Positions 8,422 through 15,665 of a stretch of 39,434 nucleotides of DNA are shown here, piece by piece. Made by a program: the position numbers and the translations under genes. The stretch spans positions 34,817 through 74,250 of the forward strand of contig NZ_LMER01000004.1 in the NCBI RefSeq assembly GCF_001426435.1, read 5' to 3'. Under the pieces are notes generated by a model that saw nothing but the letters and a program-made list of their open reading frames with translations, did not search any database and was not told the DNA's origin. Source of the DNA: Angustibacter sp. Root456 (GTDB lineage: Bacteria > Actinomycetota > Actinomycetes > Actinomycetales > Angustibacteraceae). Positions within the stretch are counted from its first letter, which is position 1. The number at the start of each line of letters is the position of its first letter.

Positions 8422-9618
8422 TCAGGAGAGCACCCGCAACCGGATCGTCTCGGGCATCGCGTGCAGCCGGTCGATGATGTCCGGCGTGTAGTCGGCGTTG
8501 ACGTCGGTCACGAGGTAACCGACGTCGCCGCGGGTGCTGAGGCTCTGGGAGTCGACGTTGACGCCGTACTGGGCGAACAGCGCGTTGACCGTCGCCAGGA
8601 CGCCCGGCACGTTGCGGTGCATGTGGGCCAGCCGGTGCGACGTCCCGATCGCGCCGGCCCCGATGGGCGGGAGGTTCACCGACAGCGAGGTGGCGCCGCC
8701 CTCGGCGTAGCCGATGAGCTTGCCCGCGACGAACCGCCCGATGTCCTGCTGCGCTTCCTGCGTGCTGCCGCCGACGTGCGGCGTGAGGATCACGTTGGGC
8801 AGCCCACGCAGGTCGGACTCGAAGGGGTCACCCTGGCGCTTGGGCTCGAAGGGGAAGACGTCGATCGCGGCTCCGGCGATGTGGCCGCTCTCGATGTGAC
8901 GGCGCAGCGCTGCGGTGTCGACGACGAAGCCGCGCGACATGTTCATGAACAGCGAGCGCGGCCGCATCGCGGCGAACTCCCTCTCGCCGAACAGGTCCTG
9001 GTTCTCCGGCCGGCCATCGACGTGCAACGACACGACCTCGACCGTCTCGAGCAGCTCGGTCATGCTGCCGCACCGGCGAGCGTTGCCCATGGCGAGGCGG
9101 TCCTCGGTGTCGTAGTAGAACACGGACATGCCCAGGGCCTCGGCCAGCACCGACAGCTGAGAGCCGATGTTGCCGTAGCCGACGATCCCGAGGGAGCGGC
9201 CGCGCACCTCGTGCGACCCCTTGGCGGACTTGTCCCAGACGCCGGCGTGCATCGCGGCGTTCTTCTCAGTGAGCCGGCGGGCGAGGGCGATGATCGCCCC
9301 GATCGTGATCTCGACGACGCTGCGGGTGTTGGAGTACGGCGCGTTGAACACCGCGACGCCGTTGCCGGTCGACGCCTCGAGGTCGATCTGGTTCGTGCCG
9401 ATGCAGAAGGCGCCGATGGCCTGCAGCTGCGTCGCGGCGGCCAGCACCTTGTCGGTGACGAACGTGGTGGAGCGGATGCCGAGCAGGTCGACGCCGTCGA
9501 GCGCCGCGATCAGCTCGTCCTCGGCGAGCGCGCTCGAACGCGTCTCCACCTCGTGACCAGCGGCCCGGAGCAGCTCGGCGGCGTCCGGGTGGATGTTCTC
9601 GAGCAGCAGTGCGCGCAC
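8422..9618 (-). CDS. serA: D-3-phosphoglycerate dehydrogenase
   Basis: This 398-residue enzyme starts serine biosynthesis by oxidising 3-phosphoglycerate to phosphohydroxypyruvate with NAD. Visible parts are the substrate-binding domain with GTNQIDLEA, the Rossmann motif GYGNIGSQ, the catalytic Arg in MSRGFVVD, Glu in FPFEP and His in TPHVGGSTQEAQ, and a C-terminal ACT domain (GVNVDSQSLSTRGDVGYLV) for serine feedback. It matches the short, E. coli-type SerA (about 410 residues) rather than the long mycobacterial form. The GTG at 9618 has GGGGAG upstream and begins right at the conserved RALLLENIHP. The open frame extends further upstream, but that part is a shadow of the divergent gene. Confidence 0.95.
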   Translation of the reverse strand: MRALLLENIHPDAAELLRAAGHEVETRSSALAEDELIAALDGVDLLGIRSTTFVTDKVLAAATQLQAIGAFCIGTNQIDLEASTGNGVAVFNAPYSNTRSVVEITIGAIIALARRLTEKNAAMHAGVWDKSAKGSHEVRGRSLGIVGYGNIGSQLSVLAEALGMSVFYYDTEDRLAMGNARRCGSMTELLETVEVVSLHVDGRPENQDLFGEREFAAMRPRSLFMNMSRGFVVDTAALRRHIESGHIAGAAIDVFPFEPKRQGDPFESDLRGLPNVILTPHVGGSTQEAQQDIGRFVAGKLIGYAEGGATSLSVNLPPIGAGAIGTSHRLAHMHRNVPGVLATVNALFAQYGVNVDSQSLSTRGDVGYLVTDVNADYTPDIIDRLHAMPETIRLRVLS

Positions 9619-9726
9619 GCGGTCTCCCCATGACGGGTCTCGTTGGCGGGTGGGCCGAAGGCCCTCCCCCAGCGTACGAGCCCGCACCCGCCGGACCGGA
9701 CGCGGTCCGCGTCGTGGACGCGCCCG

Positions 9727-9732
9727 TAGGCT
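9727..9732 (+). promoter_or_regulatory. -10 box of a leaderless promoter
   Basis: TAGGCT is followed by 6 nt and then the GTG start of the spermidine-synthase-like gene. No Shine-Dalgarno sequence is present. Confidence 0.5.
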
Positions 9733-9738
9733 CGGCTC

Positions 9739-10521
9739 GTGCAGCCACCGGACGCCGACCCGCGCCGACCCGCGGAGGTCGTCGCCGACGGCAACGACCC
9801 TCGGGGCCTGACCATGCTGGTGGGCGGGGTCCCGAGCAGCTACGTGCACCTCGACGACCCCACCCGGCTGGAGTTCGAGTACGTGCGGTGGGCCGGTGAC
9901 CTGGTCGACGTCCTGCGGCCCGAGGGCGAGCCGCTGCACAGCGTGCACGTCGGGGGCGCCGGCTGCACGCTCCCCCGCTACGTCGCCGCGACCCGTCCGC
10001 GTTCGCGCCAGGTCGTGCTGGAGGTCGACGCCGAGGTGATCTCGCTGGCGCGCGAGCGGTTCGGCTACAGCCGCCGCAGCGGGTTCCGGCTGCGCCAAGC
10101 CGACGGCCTGCAGGGCCTCGCACCGCTCGACGACGGAGGCTGGGACCTGCTGGTGCGCGACGCGTTCAGCGGTGCCGAGACCCCGCGCCACCTGACCACC
10201 ACGCGATTCGTCGGCGAGGTCGCCCGGGTGCTCTCGCCGTCCGGGCTCTACGTCGCGAACGTGGCCGACCGTCCGGGACTCGGGCTCGTGCGCCGCGAGG
10301 TCGCCACCGCGCTCACGGTGTTCGGCCACGTCGCGCTGGTGGGCGAGACGCAGCACCTGCGCGGACGCCGGTACGGCAACGTCCTGCTGATCGCCTCACG
10401 GGTGGCGCTGCCCGTGGCCGACCTCACCCGCCGGGTGCGGTCCGGACCCGTGCCGGCGCGCGTGGTGAGCGGCGCGGACGCGACGGCTCTGGGCGCGGGT
10501 CAGCGGCCGATCGAGCCGTAG
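9739..10521 (+). CDS. Spermidine-synthase-like SAM-binding protein
   Basis: This 260-residue protein has a class I methyltransferase/spermidine synthase fold. Motif I is VHVGGAGCTLPRYVAATRP, the acidic cofactor-binding residues are in VVLEVDAEVISLARERFG, and the post-motif VRDAFSGAETPRHLTT carries the catalytic-region Asp. It lacks the long membrane half of fused MFS/spermidine synthases. Such stand-alone actinobacterial proteins are annotated as spermidine synthase or fused-MFS-type methyltransferases, with no proven substrate. The start is GTG 9739, supported by the TAGGCT box. It is divergent from serA. Confidence 0.8.
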   Translation: MQPPDADPRRPAEVVADGNDPRGLTMLVGGVPSSYVHLDDPTRLEFEYVRWAGDLVDVLRPEGEPLHSVHVGGAGCTLPRYVAATRPRSRQVVLEVDAEVISLARERFGYSRRSGFRLRQADGLQGLAPLDDGGWDLLVRDAFSGAETPRHLTTTRFVGEVARVLSPSGLYVANVADRPGLGLVRREVATALTVFGHVALVGETQHLRGRRYGNVLLIASRVALPVADLTRRVRSGPVPARVVSGADATALGAGQRPIEP

Positions 10522-10543
10522 GCCGTCGACGACGGCCGCGGCG

Positions 10544-11443
10544 TCAGGACGACTCCCCGCGCAGGAACTGCTCGACCTCAGCGGCCAGCTCGTCGGCCGA
10601 GGGCAGCGTCTCCTCGGCCGCCAGCAGGCTGCGCCGCTCGCGGGCGCCCATGTAGGCGTCGTACTGCTCCTCCAGGGCCGCCACGACCTGGCCGACCTCC
10701 TCGGACGCCGCCACCTGGGCCGCGATCGTCTCGCGAGTCTGCTCGGCTGCACTGAGCAGCGCAGCGCGCGGGACGCTCAGGGCCGCCTCGTCGGCGAGCC
10801 GGTCGAGCAGCGCAGCGGCCGCGTCGGGGTAGGCCGCCTCGGCGAGGTAGTGCGGGACCTGGACGACGAAGCCCAGGGCCGGGTGCCCCGACTCGCCCAG
10901 CCGCAGCTCGAGCAGCGCCGCCGCCGATCCGGGGATGCGGACGGTGCCCGGCCAGGTCTGGCTCTGCGGCACCAGTCCCGCCTGGTTGGCGTGCCCGAGC
11001 ACGCCGAGGGGCCGGGTGTGCGGGACGGGCATGCCGATGGCGTGCAGGCCGATGGTGGTCGACACCGCGAAGCGCTCGACGAGCTCGGTGACGGCGGCGA
11101 CGAACCGCTCCCACTGGGTGTCGGGCTCCGGTCCGGTCAGCAGCAGGAACGAGCGCCCGTCGAGGTCGCGCACGGCGTGCAACTGCAGGCGCGGCTCCTC
11201 GAACGACGCGTAGTGGTCGCGGTCGAAGACCATGGCGGGTCGCCGCGACCGGTAGTCGACCAGCTGGTCGGCGTCGAACGTCGCGAGCACCTGGTGCTCC
11301 AGCGTCTCGAGCAGGTGGTCGGTCACCAGGCGGGTAGCCGACCCGGCGTCCACGAACCCGGTGAGCGCGTGCACCAGGACGGGCCGGTCGAGCTCGACGT
11401 CGGCGTCGTCGCTCAGCGTGTAGAGGCTGCGAGGGTCGAGCAC
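10544..11443 (-). CDS. PAC2 family protein
   Basis: This 299-residue protein matches the proteasome-assembly-chaperone-2-like (PAC2) family that is widespread in actinobacteria. Markers are VLDPRSLY at the start, the conserved LVHALTGFVDAGSAT, GLHAIGMPVPHTRP and GFVVQVPHYLAEAAYPDAA. The C-terminal third is Glu-rich and likely helical (VGQVVAALEEQYDAYMG). I chose GTG 11443 over ATG 11455. GGAGGATCAC directly precedes this GTG, the same initiation sequence used by the sugar-binding lipoprotein gene here, and VLDPxxLY is the usual N-terminus. The bacterial function is unclear. Confidence 0.85.
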   Translation of the reverse strand: MLDPRSLYTLSDDADVELDRPVLVHALTGFVDAGSATRLVTDHLLETLEHQVLATFDADQLVDYRSRRPAMVFDRDHYASFEEPRLQLHAVRDLDGRSFLLLTGPEPDTQWERFVAAVTELVERFAVSTTIGLHAIGMPVPHTRPLGVLGHANQAGLVPQSQTWPGTVRIPGSAAALLELRLGESGHPALGFVVQVPHYLAEAAYPDAAAALLDRLADEAALSVPRAALLSAAEQTRETIAAQVAASEEVGQVVAALEEQYDAYMGARERRSLLAAEETLPSADELAAEVEQFLRGESS

Positions 11444-11495
11444 GTGATCCTCCATCGGCGGTGCGACGGCTGTCGTGGGGCGAGCAGCCAGGTCC

Positions 11496-11639
11496 TCAGG
11501 CGCGCGAGCCGTCGTCGTCGCGCGGCGTGAGAGGCAGGGGACGGCCGTCTCGGCCCAGCCGCAGTCGTCGGGGGTTGGCCACGGTCTGAGCGGCGCGGGG
11601 ACGCTCGGCGGTGGTCGTGGTTCCGGTGGAGTCCTCCAT
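11496..11639 (-). CDS. Small basic protein, unknown function
   Basis: This 47-residue Arg/Thr-rich protein begins MEDSTGTTTTAERPRAAQ and ends with PLTPRDDDGSRA. A purine-rich GGGAGAGGG lies about 9 nt upstream of the ATG. It has no hydrophobic segment or known motif. It sits between the PAC2 gene (same strand) and the divergent toxin-like operon. It is called on codon usage and the ribosome site only, and may be spurious. Confidence 0.4.
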   Translation of the reverse strand: MEDSTGTTTTAERPRAAQTVANPRRLRLGRDGRPLPLTPRDDDGSRA

Positions 11640-11763
11640 GCGCAAACCCTCTCCCCTACCTGTCACAACTGTTGAAGTGTTGACCATTTTTCCACGGCCC
11701 GGGCGCCGGAGCGACCGCGGGCTGCCCTGTGGACAACCGCCGGGGCGGATCGCGCATTCCCCC

Positions 11764-11769
11764 TAGCGT
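11764..11769 (+). promoter_or_regulatory. -10 box of the leaderless EspC-like/RSH operon promoter
   Basis: TAGCGT is followed by 6 nt and the ATG at 11776. An identical TAGCGT-6nt-ATG arrangement precedes the gene at 36737. Confidence 0.6.
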
Positions 11770-11775
11770 GGAGGG

Positions 11776-12069
11776 ATGGACGGTGCGGTGATCTCGGTCG
11801 ACCTGACATCGCTCGATGCCTTGCGCGGCAGCCTGCGCGAGGCGGCGCACGGGATCCAGGCGCTGCGCGAGCACCCTGACGTGGTGCGCGCCCGCGCCGC
11901 GGACACCGGTGACCCTGGCCTGGCAGCCGCCGCGCTCGACGTCGCGACGGCCTGGGCCTGGGGCCTGGAGCTTCTGAGCGGTGAGCTGCGCCGGTGGGAT
12001 GCGCTGCTGGGTGTCGCCGCGTCGGCGTACCTGGACAGCGACCGATCGGTGCTGGCGGCGCTGCGGTGA
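11776..12069 (+). CDS. EspC/WXG100-like small helical protein with YxxxD tail motif
   Basis: This 97-residue, almost wholly helical protein has the ESX-associated EspC-like pattern: a short beta-like start (ISVDLTSLDALRGSLREAA), a Gly/Asp-containing turn (DTGDPG, residues 43-48), then a second long helix with aromatic residues (TAWAWG, W60/W62). It ends Y85-L-D-S-D89, which fits YxxxD/E, the general type VII secretion signal known from mycobacterial ESX substrates. The next gene starts inside its stop codon (GTGA), so the two are made together. I infer that it is the helical partner or chaperone that pairs with the N-terminal region of that larger protein. No ESX ATPase gene is in the window. 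The assignment rests on pattern recognition, not on a profile search. Confidence 0.65.
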   Translation: MDGAVISVDLTSLDALRGSLREAAHGIQALREHPDVVRARAADTGDPGLAAAALDVATAWAWGLELLSGELRRWDALLGVAASAYLDSDRSVLAALR

Positions 12070-13724
12070 GCACCTGGCCGACCGCCGAGGTCGCCCTGCC
12101 CGGCCACCCGGCCGGCGTGCTCGACCTCGCCGAGCGCCTCGCCACCGTCTCCGCCGGGCTGCTGCGCCTCACCGCGCTGGTGCGCGCGGCCGCCGCAGCG
12201 GACTGGCACGGCGTCGCGGCGACGGCGTTCCGCCAGCTCGTGACCCTCGACGCCGAGGCGATGGGCCGCGCCGGCGCGGTGCTGGCGCAGGCGAGCGAGC
12301 ACCTGCGGCACCACGCGGGCGTGCTGCGACGGGCGCGAGCCGACGTCGAAGGCGCCCTGCTGCTCGACCCCCTGGCGGCCTGGGACGCCCCGGACGTCGC
12401 CGAGCAGCGTCGCGCGCTGGTGCGCGAGACCGTCGCAGAGGCCCGGCGGCGGGTTGCGGTCAGCGCGGCCGAGGCGGCCCCCGCGCTCCACGCGGCCGCC
12501 CGCCTCGCGCCGGCCGAGCCGTCGGCCGCCCGCCGCGCCGTCGAGCGGGCGTGGGCGCGCTCACGCGAGGTGAGCGTCGGCGCCGTCGAGACCTCGGGCG
12601 TCCTGCTGGCCACGGCGGCGCGGTTCACCGCGGGTCGGGCGGTCGTGGATCCGGTGGGCTACGCCGCAGACTGCGTCGGGCAGGCGCGCGGCACCCTCAC
12701 GCAGGCCCAGCACCCGCGCCGGCTGGCTCGGGCGGTGCTCGACCTCGACACCTTCGAGGAGTCCCCGTCGCTCTGGATCGGGCACCTGCTGCCGACCGCG
12801 GCGCTGGGAGCTGCGTCCGGAGCCGCCGGGGTGGCGACGCGGTCGTCGTCGCTGACCGTGCGCGCGCTGTCGCGTACCCCGGGGCCCCGCGGCGCCGCCC
12901 TGCGTGAGGCCGTCGCCGGACGCGCCGCGTACGGCCGCAGCGGACTGCGCGCGCGCGACCTGCGATCGGTCGCGGGGCCGCCCAGCCGCCTGGGCTCGGT
13001 GAGCTACCTCCCGCGCGAGGCCGCAGCCGTCGGGACGGCGATGGCCCGCGACGGCGCCTGGGCCGAGACGCACCTCACTCCCCGGGTGGAGCGGGCCATG
13101 CACCGCGCCGGTGGCCTGCGCGTCGGTGAGGCCCACGCCGTGAAGCAGGCCGCTTCGTTGCGGCGCAAGCTCGCCGACGAGGTCGCCCGGCCCGAGCTCG
13201 ACTCGACGACGGCGGGGCAGCGCGTCAACGACACGGTGCGCTACACCGTGGTCTTCGGGGACGACGCGTACGTGGAGGGAGCGGTGCGCACCATCGAGCA
13301 GCTGCGTGGCCAGGGCTTCGAGCTGGCCCAGGCCAAGTCGAGCTGGGGCGGACCGCGCTACCAGGGACTGAACCTCGTGTGGCACGACCAGCAGACGGGG
13401 CGGCTGTTCGAGGTGCAGGTGCACTCCCCGGGCAGCTGGGACGCCACCGTGCGCACGCACCCCGACTACGAGCTCTACCGCGACCGCGGCGCCTGGCCGG
13501 CCCTCAAGGCCTTCCTCGGGCGCCGCATCGCGGCCGAGTACGCGGCGGTGGGCCGGCCGCGCGACATCGCCGACCTGCCGCGACGGCTCAGCGCGCTGGG
13601 TCTGGACACCGCTCCGGTGACGACGGCTCCCCTCCTGACGACCCTCGACGCCCGGCGGCTGCTGCACCAGACCGGTGCTGGGGTGCTCGTCCCGGGCGCT
13701 GCGGGCACCGGGTCGCCGGGGTGA
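12066..13724 (+). CDS. Candidate secreted effector: WXG-type N-terminus fused to a RelA/SpoT-like alarmone synthetase domain
   Basis: This 552-residue protein starts at GTG 12066, overlapping the upstream stop. Residues 1-100 are helical with W47-H-G49 at the bend, the WXG100 signature. Residues about 100-330 are Ala/Arg-rich and likely helical, with no family recognised. Residues about 340-495 resemble the RelA/SpoT synthetase fold. S364-LRRK matches the nucleotide-binding Lys/Arg region. NDTVRYTVVF (D389, R392) matches the DxxxR strand. After GP, RYQGLNLV (431-438) corresponds to the GYQSLH motif of RelA, and FEVQVHSP (E449) corresponds to the catalytic EVQIRT. There is no HD hydrolase domain, TGS or ACT. 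This fits stand-alone toxic or secreted pyrophosphokinases such as Tas1 or the Streptomyces ATP 3'-pyrophosphokinase. Function is inferred; activity could instead be lost. Confidence 0.65.
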   Translation: MSTWPTAEVALPGHPAGVLDLAERLATVSAGLLRLTALVRAAAAADWHGVAATAFRQLVTLDAEAMGRAGAVLAQASEHLRHHAGVLRRARADVEGALLLDPLAAWDAPDVAEQRRALVRETVAEARRRVAVSAAEAAPALHAAARLAPAEPSAARRAVERAWARSREVSVGAVETSGVLLATAARFTAGRAVVDPVGYAADCVGQARGTLTQAQHPRRLARAVLDLDTFEESPSLWIGHLLPTAALGAASGAAGVATRSSSLTVRALSRTPGPRGAALREAVAGRAAYGRSGLRARDLRSVAGPPSRLGSVSYLPREAAAVGTAMARDGAWAETHLTPRVERAMHRAGGLRVGEAHAVKQAASLRRKLADEVARPELDSTTAGQRVNDTVRYTVVFGDDAYVEGAVRTIEQLRGQGFELAQAKSSWGGPRYQGLNLVWHDQQTGRLFEVQVHSPGSWDATVRTHPDYELYRDRGAWPALKAFLGRRIAAEYAAVGRPRDIADLPRRLSALGLDTAPVTTAPLLTTLDARRLLHQTGAGVLVPGAAGTGSPG

Positions 13725-13780
13725 GAGGATCGCCGAGATCCCGTTCCAGGCCAGGTCAGCAGACGCAACAGGAGGAACCC

Positions 13781-14545
13781 GTGGGCGCGCAGGACGGTCG
13801 AGTCGCTCTGATCACCGGTGGGGCCCGCGGCATCGGTGCCGCCACTGCCCGCAGGTTGGCCGCCGAGGGAGCCCGGGTCGCGATCCTCGACCTGGAGGAG
13901 CAGGCGGCCGCGGCCACCGCCGAGGCCATCGCGGCCGAGACCGGCACGGCGGCGCTGGGGGTCGGAGCCGACGTCCGCGACGCCGACGCGGTCGAGGCCG
14001 CGATCCAGCGAGTGGTCACCGAGCTGGGCGGCCTGCACGTGCTGGTCAACAACGCCGGCGTCACGCGCGACAACCTGCTCTTCAAGCTGACGGAAGACGA
14101 CTGGGACACCGTGCTCGGCATCCACCTCAAGGGCGCGTTCCTGCTCAGCCGCGCGGCGCAGAAGCCGATGGTGGAGCAGCGGTACGGCCGGATCATCAAC
14201 CTGTCCAGCACGTCGGCCCTCGGCAACCGCGGCCAGGCCAACTACTCGGCGGCCAAGATGGGCATGCAGGGCTTCACCCGCACGCTCGCCATCGAGCTCG
14301 GCCCGTTCGGCGTCACCGTGAACGCCGTGGCGCCCGGGTTCATCGCCACCGACATGACCGACGCGACGGCCCACCGGCTCGGCATCACGCCCGAGCAGCT
14401 GCGAGCCGCCAGCGCCGAGGCGACGCCGGTGCGCCGGGTTGGCGCGCCGGACGACATCGCGAACGCGATCGCGTTCTTCGCCTCCGAGGCGGCGTCGTTC
14501 GTCACCGGCCAGACGCTGTACGTCGACGGCGGCGCCACGCTCTGA
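13781..14545 (+). CDS. fabG: 3-oxoacyl-ACP reductase (SDR family)
   Basis: This 254-residue short-chain dehydrogenase has the cofactor motif TGGARGIG, NNAG, and the catalytic Ser-Tyr-Lys set in LSSTSALGNRGQANYSAAK. It also has PGFIATDMT and the C-terminal GQTLYVDGG. It is close to FabG of fatty-acid synthesis, reducing 3-oxoacyl-ACP with NADPH. Some actinobacteria have many FabG paralogues, so the exact substrate is open. GTG 13781 with GGAGGA 6 nt upstream sets the start; the longer frame upstream belongs to an overlap with the RSH gene. It follows that gene by 56 bp. Confidence 0.92.
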   Translation: MGAQDGRVALITGGARGIGAATARRLAAEGARVAILDLEEQAAAATAEAIAAETGTAALGVGADVRDADAVEAAIQRVVTELGGLHVLVNNAGVTRDNLLFKLTEDDWDTVLGIHLKGAFLLSRAAQKPMVEQRYGRIINLSSTSALGNRGQANYSAAKMGMQGFTRTLAIELGPFGVTVNAVAPGFIATDMTDATAHRLGITPEQLRAASAEATPVRRVGAPDDIANAIAFFASEAASFVTGQTLYVDGGATL

Positions 14546-14566
14546 CGTCGGCGTCACGCTCTGACG
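14530..14566. repeat. Tandem duplication at the fabG 3' end
   Basis: An 18-bp segment containing the fabG stop (CGGCGCCACGCTCTGACG, 14530-14547) is repeated at 14549-14566 with one change (T for C). The copies are offset by 19 bp. Confidence 0.8.
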
Positions 14567-14573
14567 GCGGCCA

Positions 14574-14590
14574 CCTGAGCCGCGCTCAGG
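14574..14590. terminator. Short hairpin between convergent fabG and App1 genes
   Basis: CCTGAG and CTCAGG pair around a CCGCG loop. The stem is only 6 bp, without a U-tract, and it overlaps the App1 stop codon. Confidence 0.3.
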
Positions 14591-15632
14591 GACGCAGGGT
14601 GTCGTCGTCCGCCATGCCGTGCGTGCGCACCTCGCGCACCAGCCCGTGCCCGGTCGGCGCGTAGACCCAGGGGACGTCGGAGCCTGACGTGATCGGCTGC
14701 TGCTGGCCCGGCAAGGGGGCGGGCGTTCCGTGCGTGAGCACCTGCTCGGTGGCACCCAGCTGGCGGATCACCACCAGCCGCACCCGGTCGGGCCGGGCCC
14801 ACACCAGCTCGTCGTACAGCGTGGGGTCGTGCTGGCCGTCGTCGCCGACGAGCACCCAACGCAGCTGCGGCAGCTCGTCGAGCAGCCGGCGCAGGGTGAG
14901 CCGCTTGTGCGCCTGCCCCGAGCGGAACCACCCCTCCGGGGTCGGCCCCCAGTCGGTGAGCAGCATCGGGCCGTCGGGGAAGCCACGCCGACGCAGGAAG
15001 CGCTGCAGGGCGGGCCCGAGGTTCCAGGCGCCGGTCGAGACGTAGACCACGAACGCCCCGGGGTCGTGGCGGGTGAGGGTGCGGTAGAGCTCGGACATGC
15101 CGGGCACGGGCCGCCGCGACTCCTCGCGCCGCACGAAGGTGTTCCAGAAGGCGAGGAACGGCCGGGGCAGCGCGGTGACCAGCACGGTGTCGTCGATGTC
15201 GCTGATGATGCCGAGGTGCTCGTCGGCGCCGACGACCCGCACCGGCGCCTCGGTGACCTGGCCGCTCGCGATGCGCAGCTCCGCGGTGGCCCACCCCGGC
15301 GGCAGGTCGGCTCGCAACGTGACGTCGACGTAGCCGCCGCGCGAGCTCTCGACGACGTGCCGCTCGCCGGCCACGTCGACGGCGACGGGCACGCCGCCGA
15401 GCTTGGCGCTGATGAAGTGCCGCCAGCCCCGGAACGCGTCGTCGCTGCGGTCGCCGACACCCGGGGGTGAGAGCAGCACGCGGGCGAGCACGCGCACCCA
15501 GCCGTCGGTGCCGTAGCCGGTGTAGGCGATGACGCGCGGCCGCCAACCGCGCCGGAAGAGCAGGCGCGCGAGCGCCCGGTTGAGCGCGTCCTCCGTCCGG
15601 GCCGCGCGGTGCAGCGGCGGGGGTGTGCTCAC
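14586..15632 (-). CDS. App1-type phosphatase (DUF2183, phosphatidate phosphatase-like)
   Basis: This 348-residue protein carries the App1 catalytic domain, a HAD-type phosphatase. The nucleophile motif DIDDT lies in GIISDIDDTVLVTALPRP. The second motif is VYVSTGAWNLGPALQRFLRR, and later conserved stretches are AHKRLTLRRLL and LVGDDGQHDPTLYDELV. Yeast App1 dephosphorylates phosphatidate; bacterial homologues are little studied. The N-terminal 140 residues include a beta-rich region (GVPVAVDVAGERHVV). The GTG start at 15632 sits six bases after a TAGAGT box and is divergent from the flavin reductase. Confidence 0.88.
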   Translation of the reverse strand: MSTPPPLHRAARTEDALNRALARLLFRRGWRPRVIAYTGYGTDGWVRVLARVLLSPPGVGDRSDDAFRGWRHFISAKLGGVPVAVDVAGERHVVESSRGGYVDVTLRADLPPGWATAELRIASGQVTEAPVRVVGADEHLGIISDIDDTVLVTALPRPFLAFWNTFVRREESRRPVPGMSELYRTLTRHDPGAFVVYVSTGAWNLGPALQRFLRRRGFPDGPMLLTDWGPTPEGWFRSGQAHKRLTLRRLLDELPQLRWVLVGDDGQHDPTLYDELVWARPDRVRLVVIRQLGATEQVLTHGTPAPLPGQQQPITSGSDVPWVYAPTGHGLVREVRTHGMADDDTLRP

Positions 15633-15638
15633 GCGCCC

Positions 15639-15644
15639 ACTCTA
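15639..15644 (-). promoter_or_regulatory. -10 box of the leaderless App1 promoter
   Basis: On the minus strand TAGAGT is followed by 6 nt (GGGCGC) and the GTG start at 15632. It lies back-to-back with the TACCGT box of the divergent gene, 9 bp away. Confidence 0.55.
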
Positions 15645-15653
15645 GGAGAGACG

Positions 15654-15659
15654 TACCGT
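15654..15659 (+). promoter_or_regulatory. -10 box of the leaderless flavin reductase promoter
   Basis: TACCGT is followed by 6 nt and the GTG at 15666. The spacing favours this GTG over the adjacent GTG at 15663. Confidence 0.55.
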
Positions 15660-15665
15660 GGCGTG

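Noticed and set aside
9619-10356. N-terminal extension of serA
   Set aside because: It has no SerA similarity, overlaps the divergent gene, and a GTG with a good ribosome site marks the conserved N-terminus.
11453-11455. ATG at 11455 as the PAC2 start
   Set aside because: It has no ribosome site, whereas GTG 11443 has GGAGGATCAC and matches the usual VLDP start.
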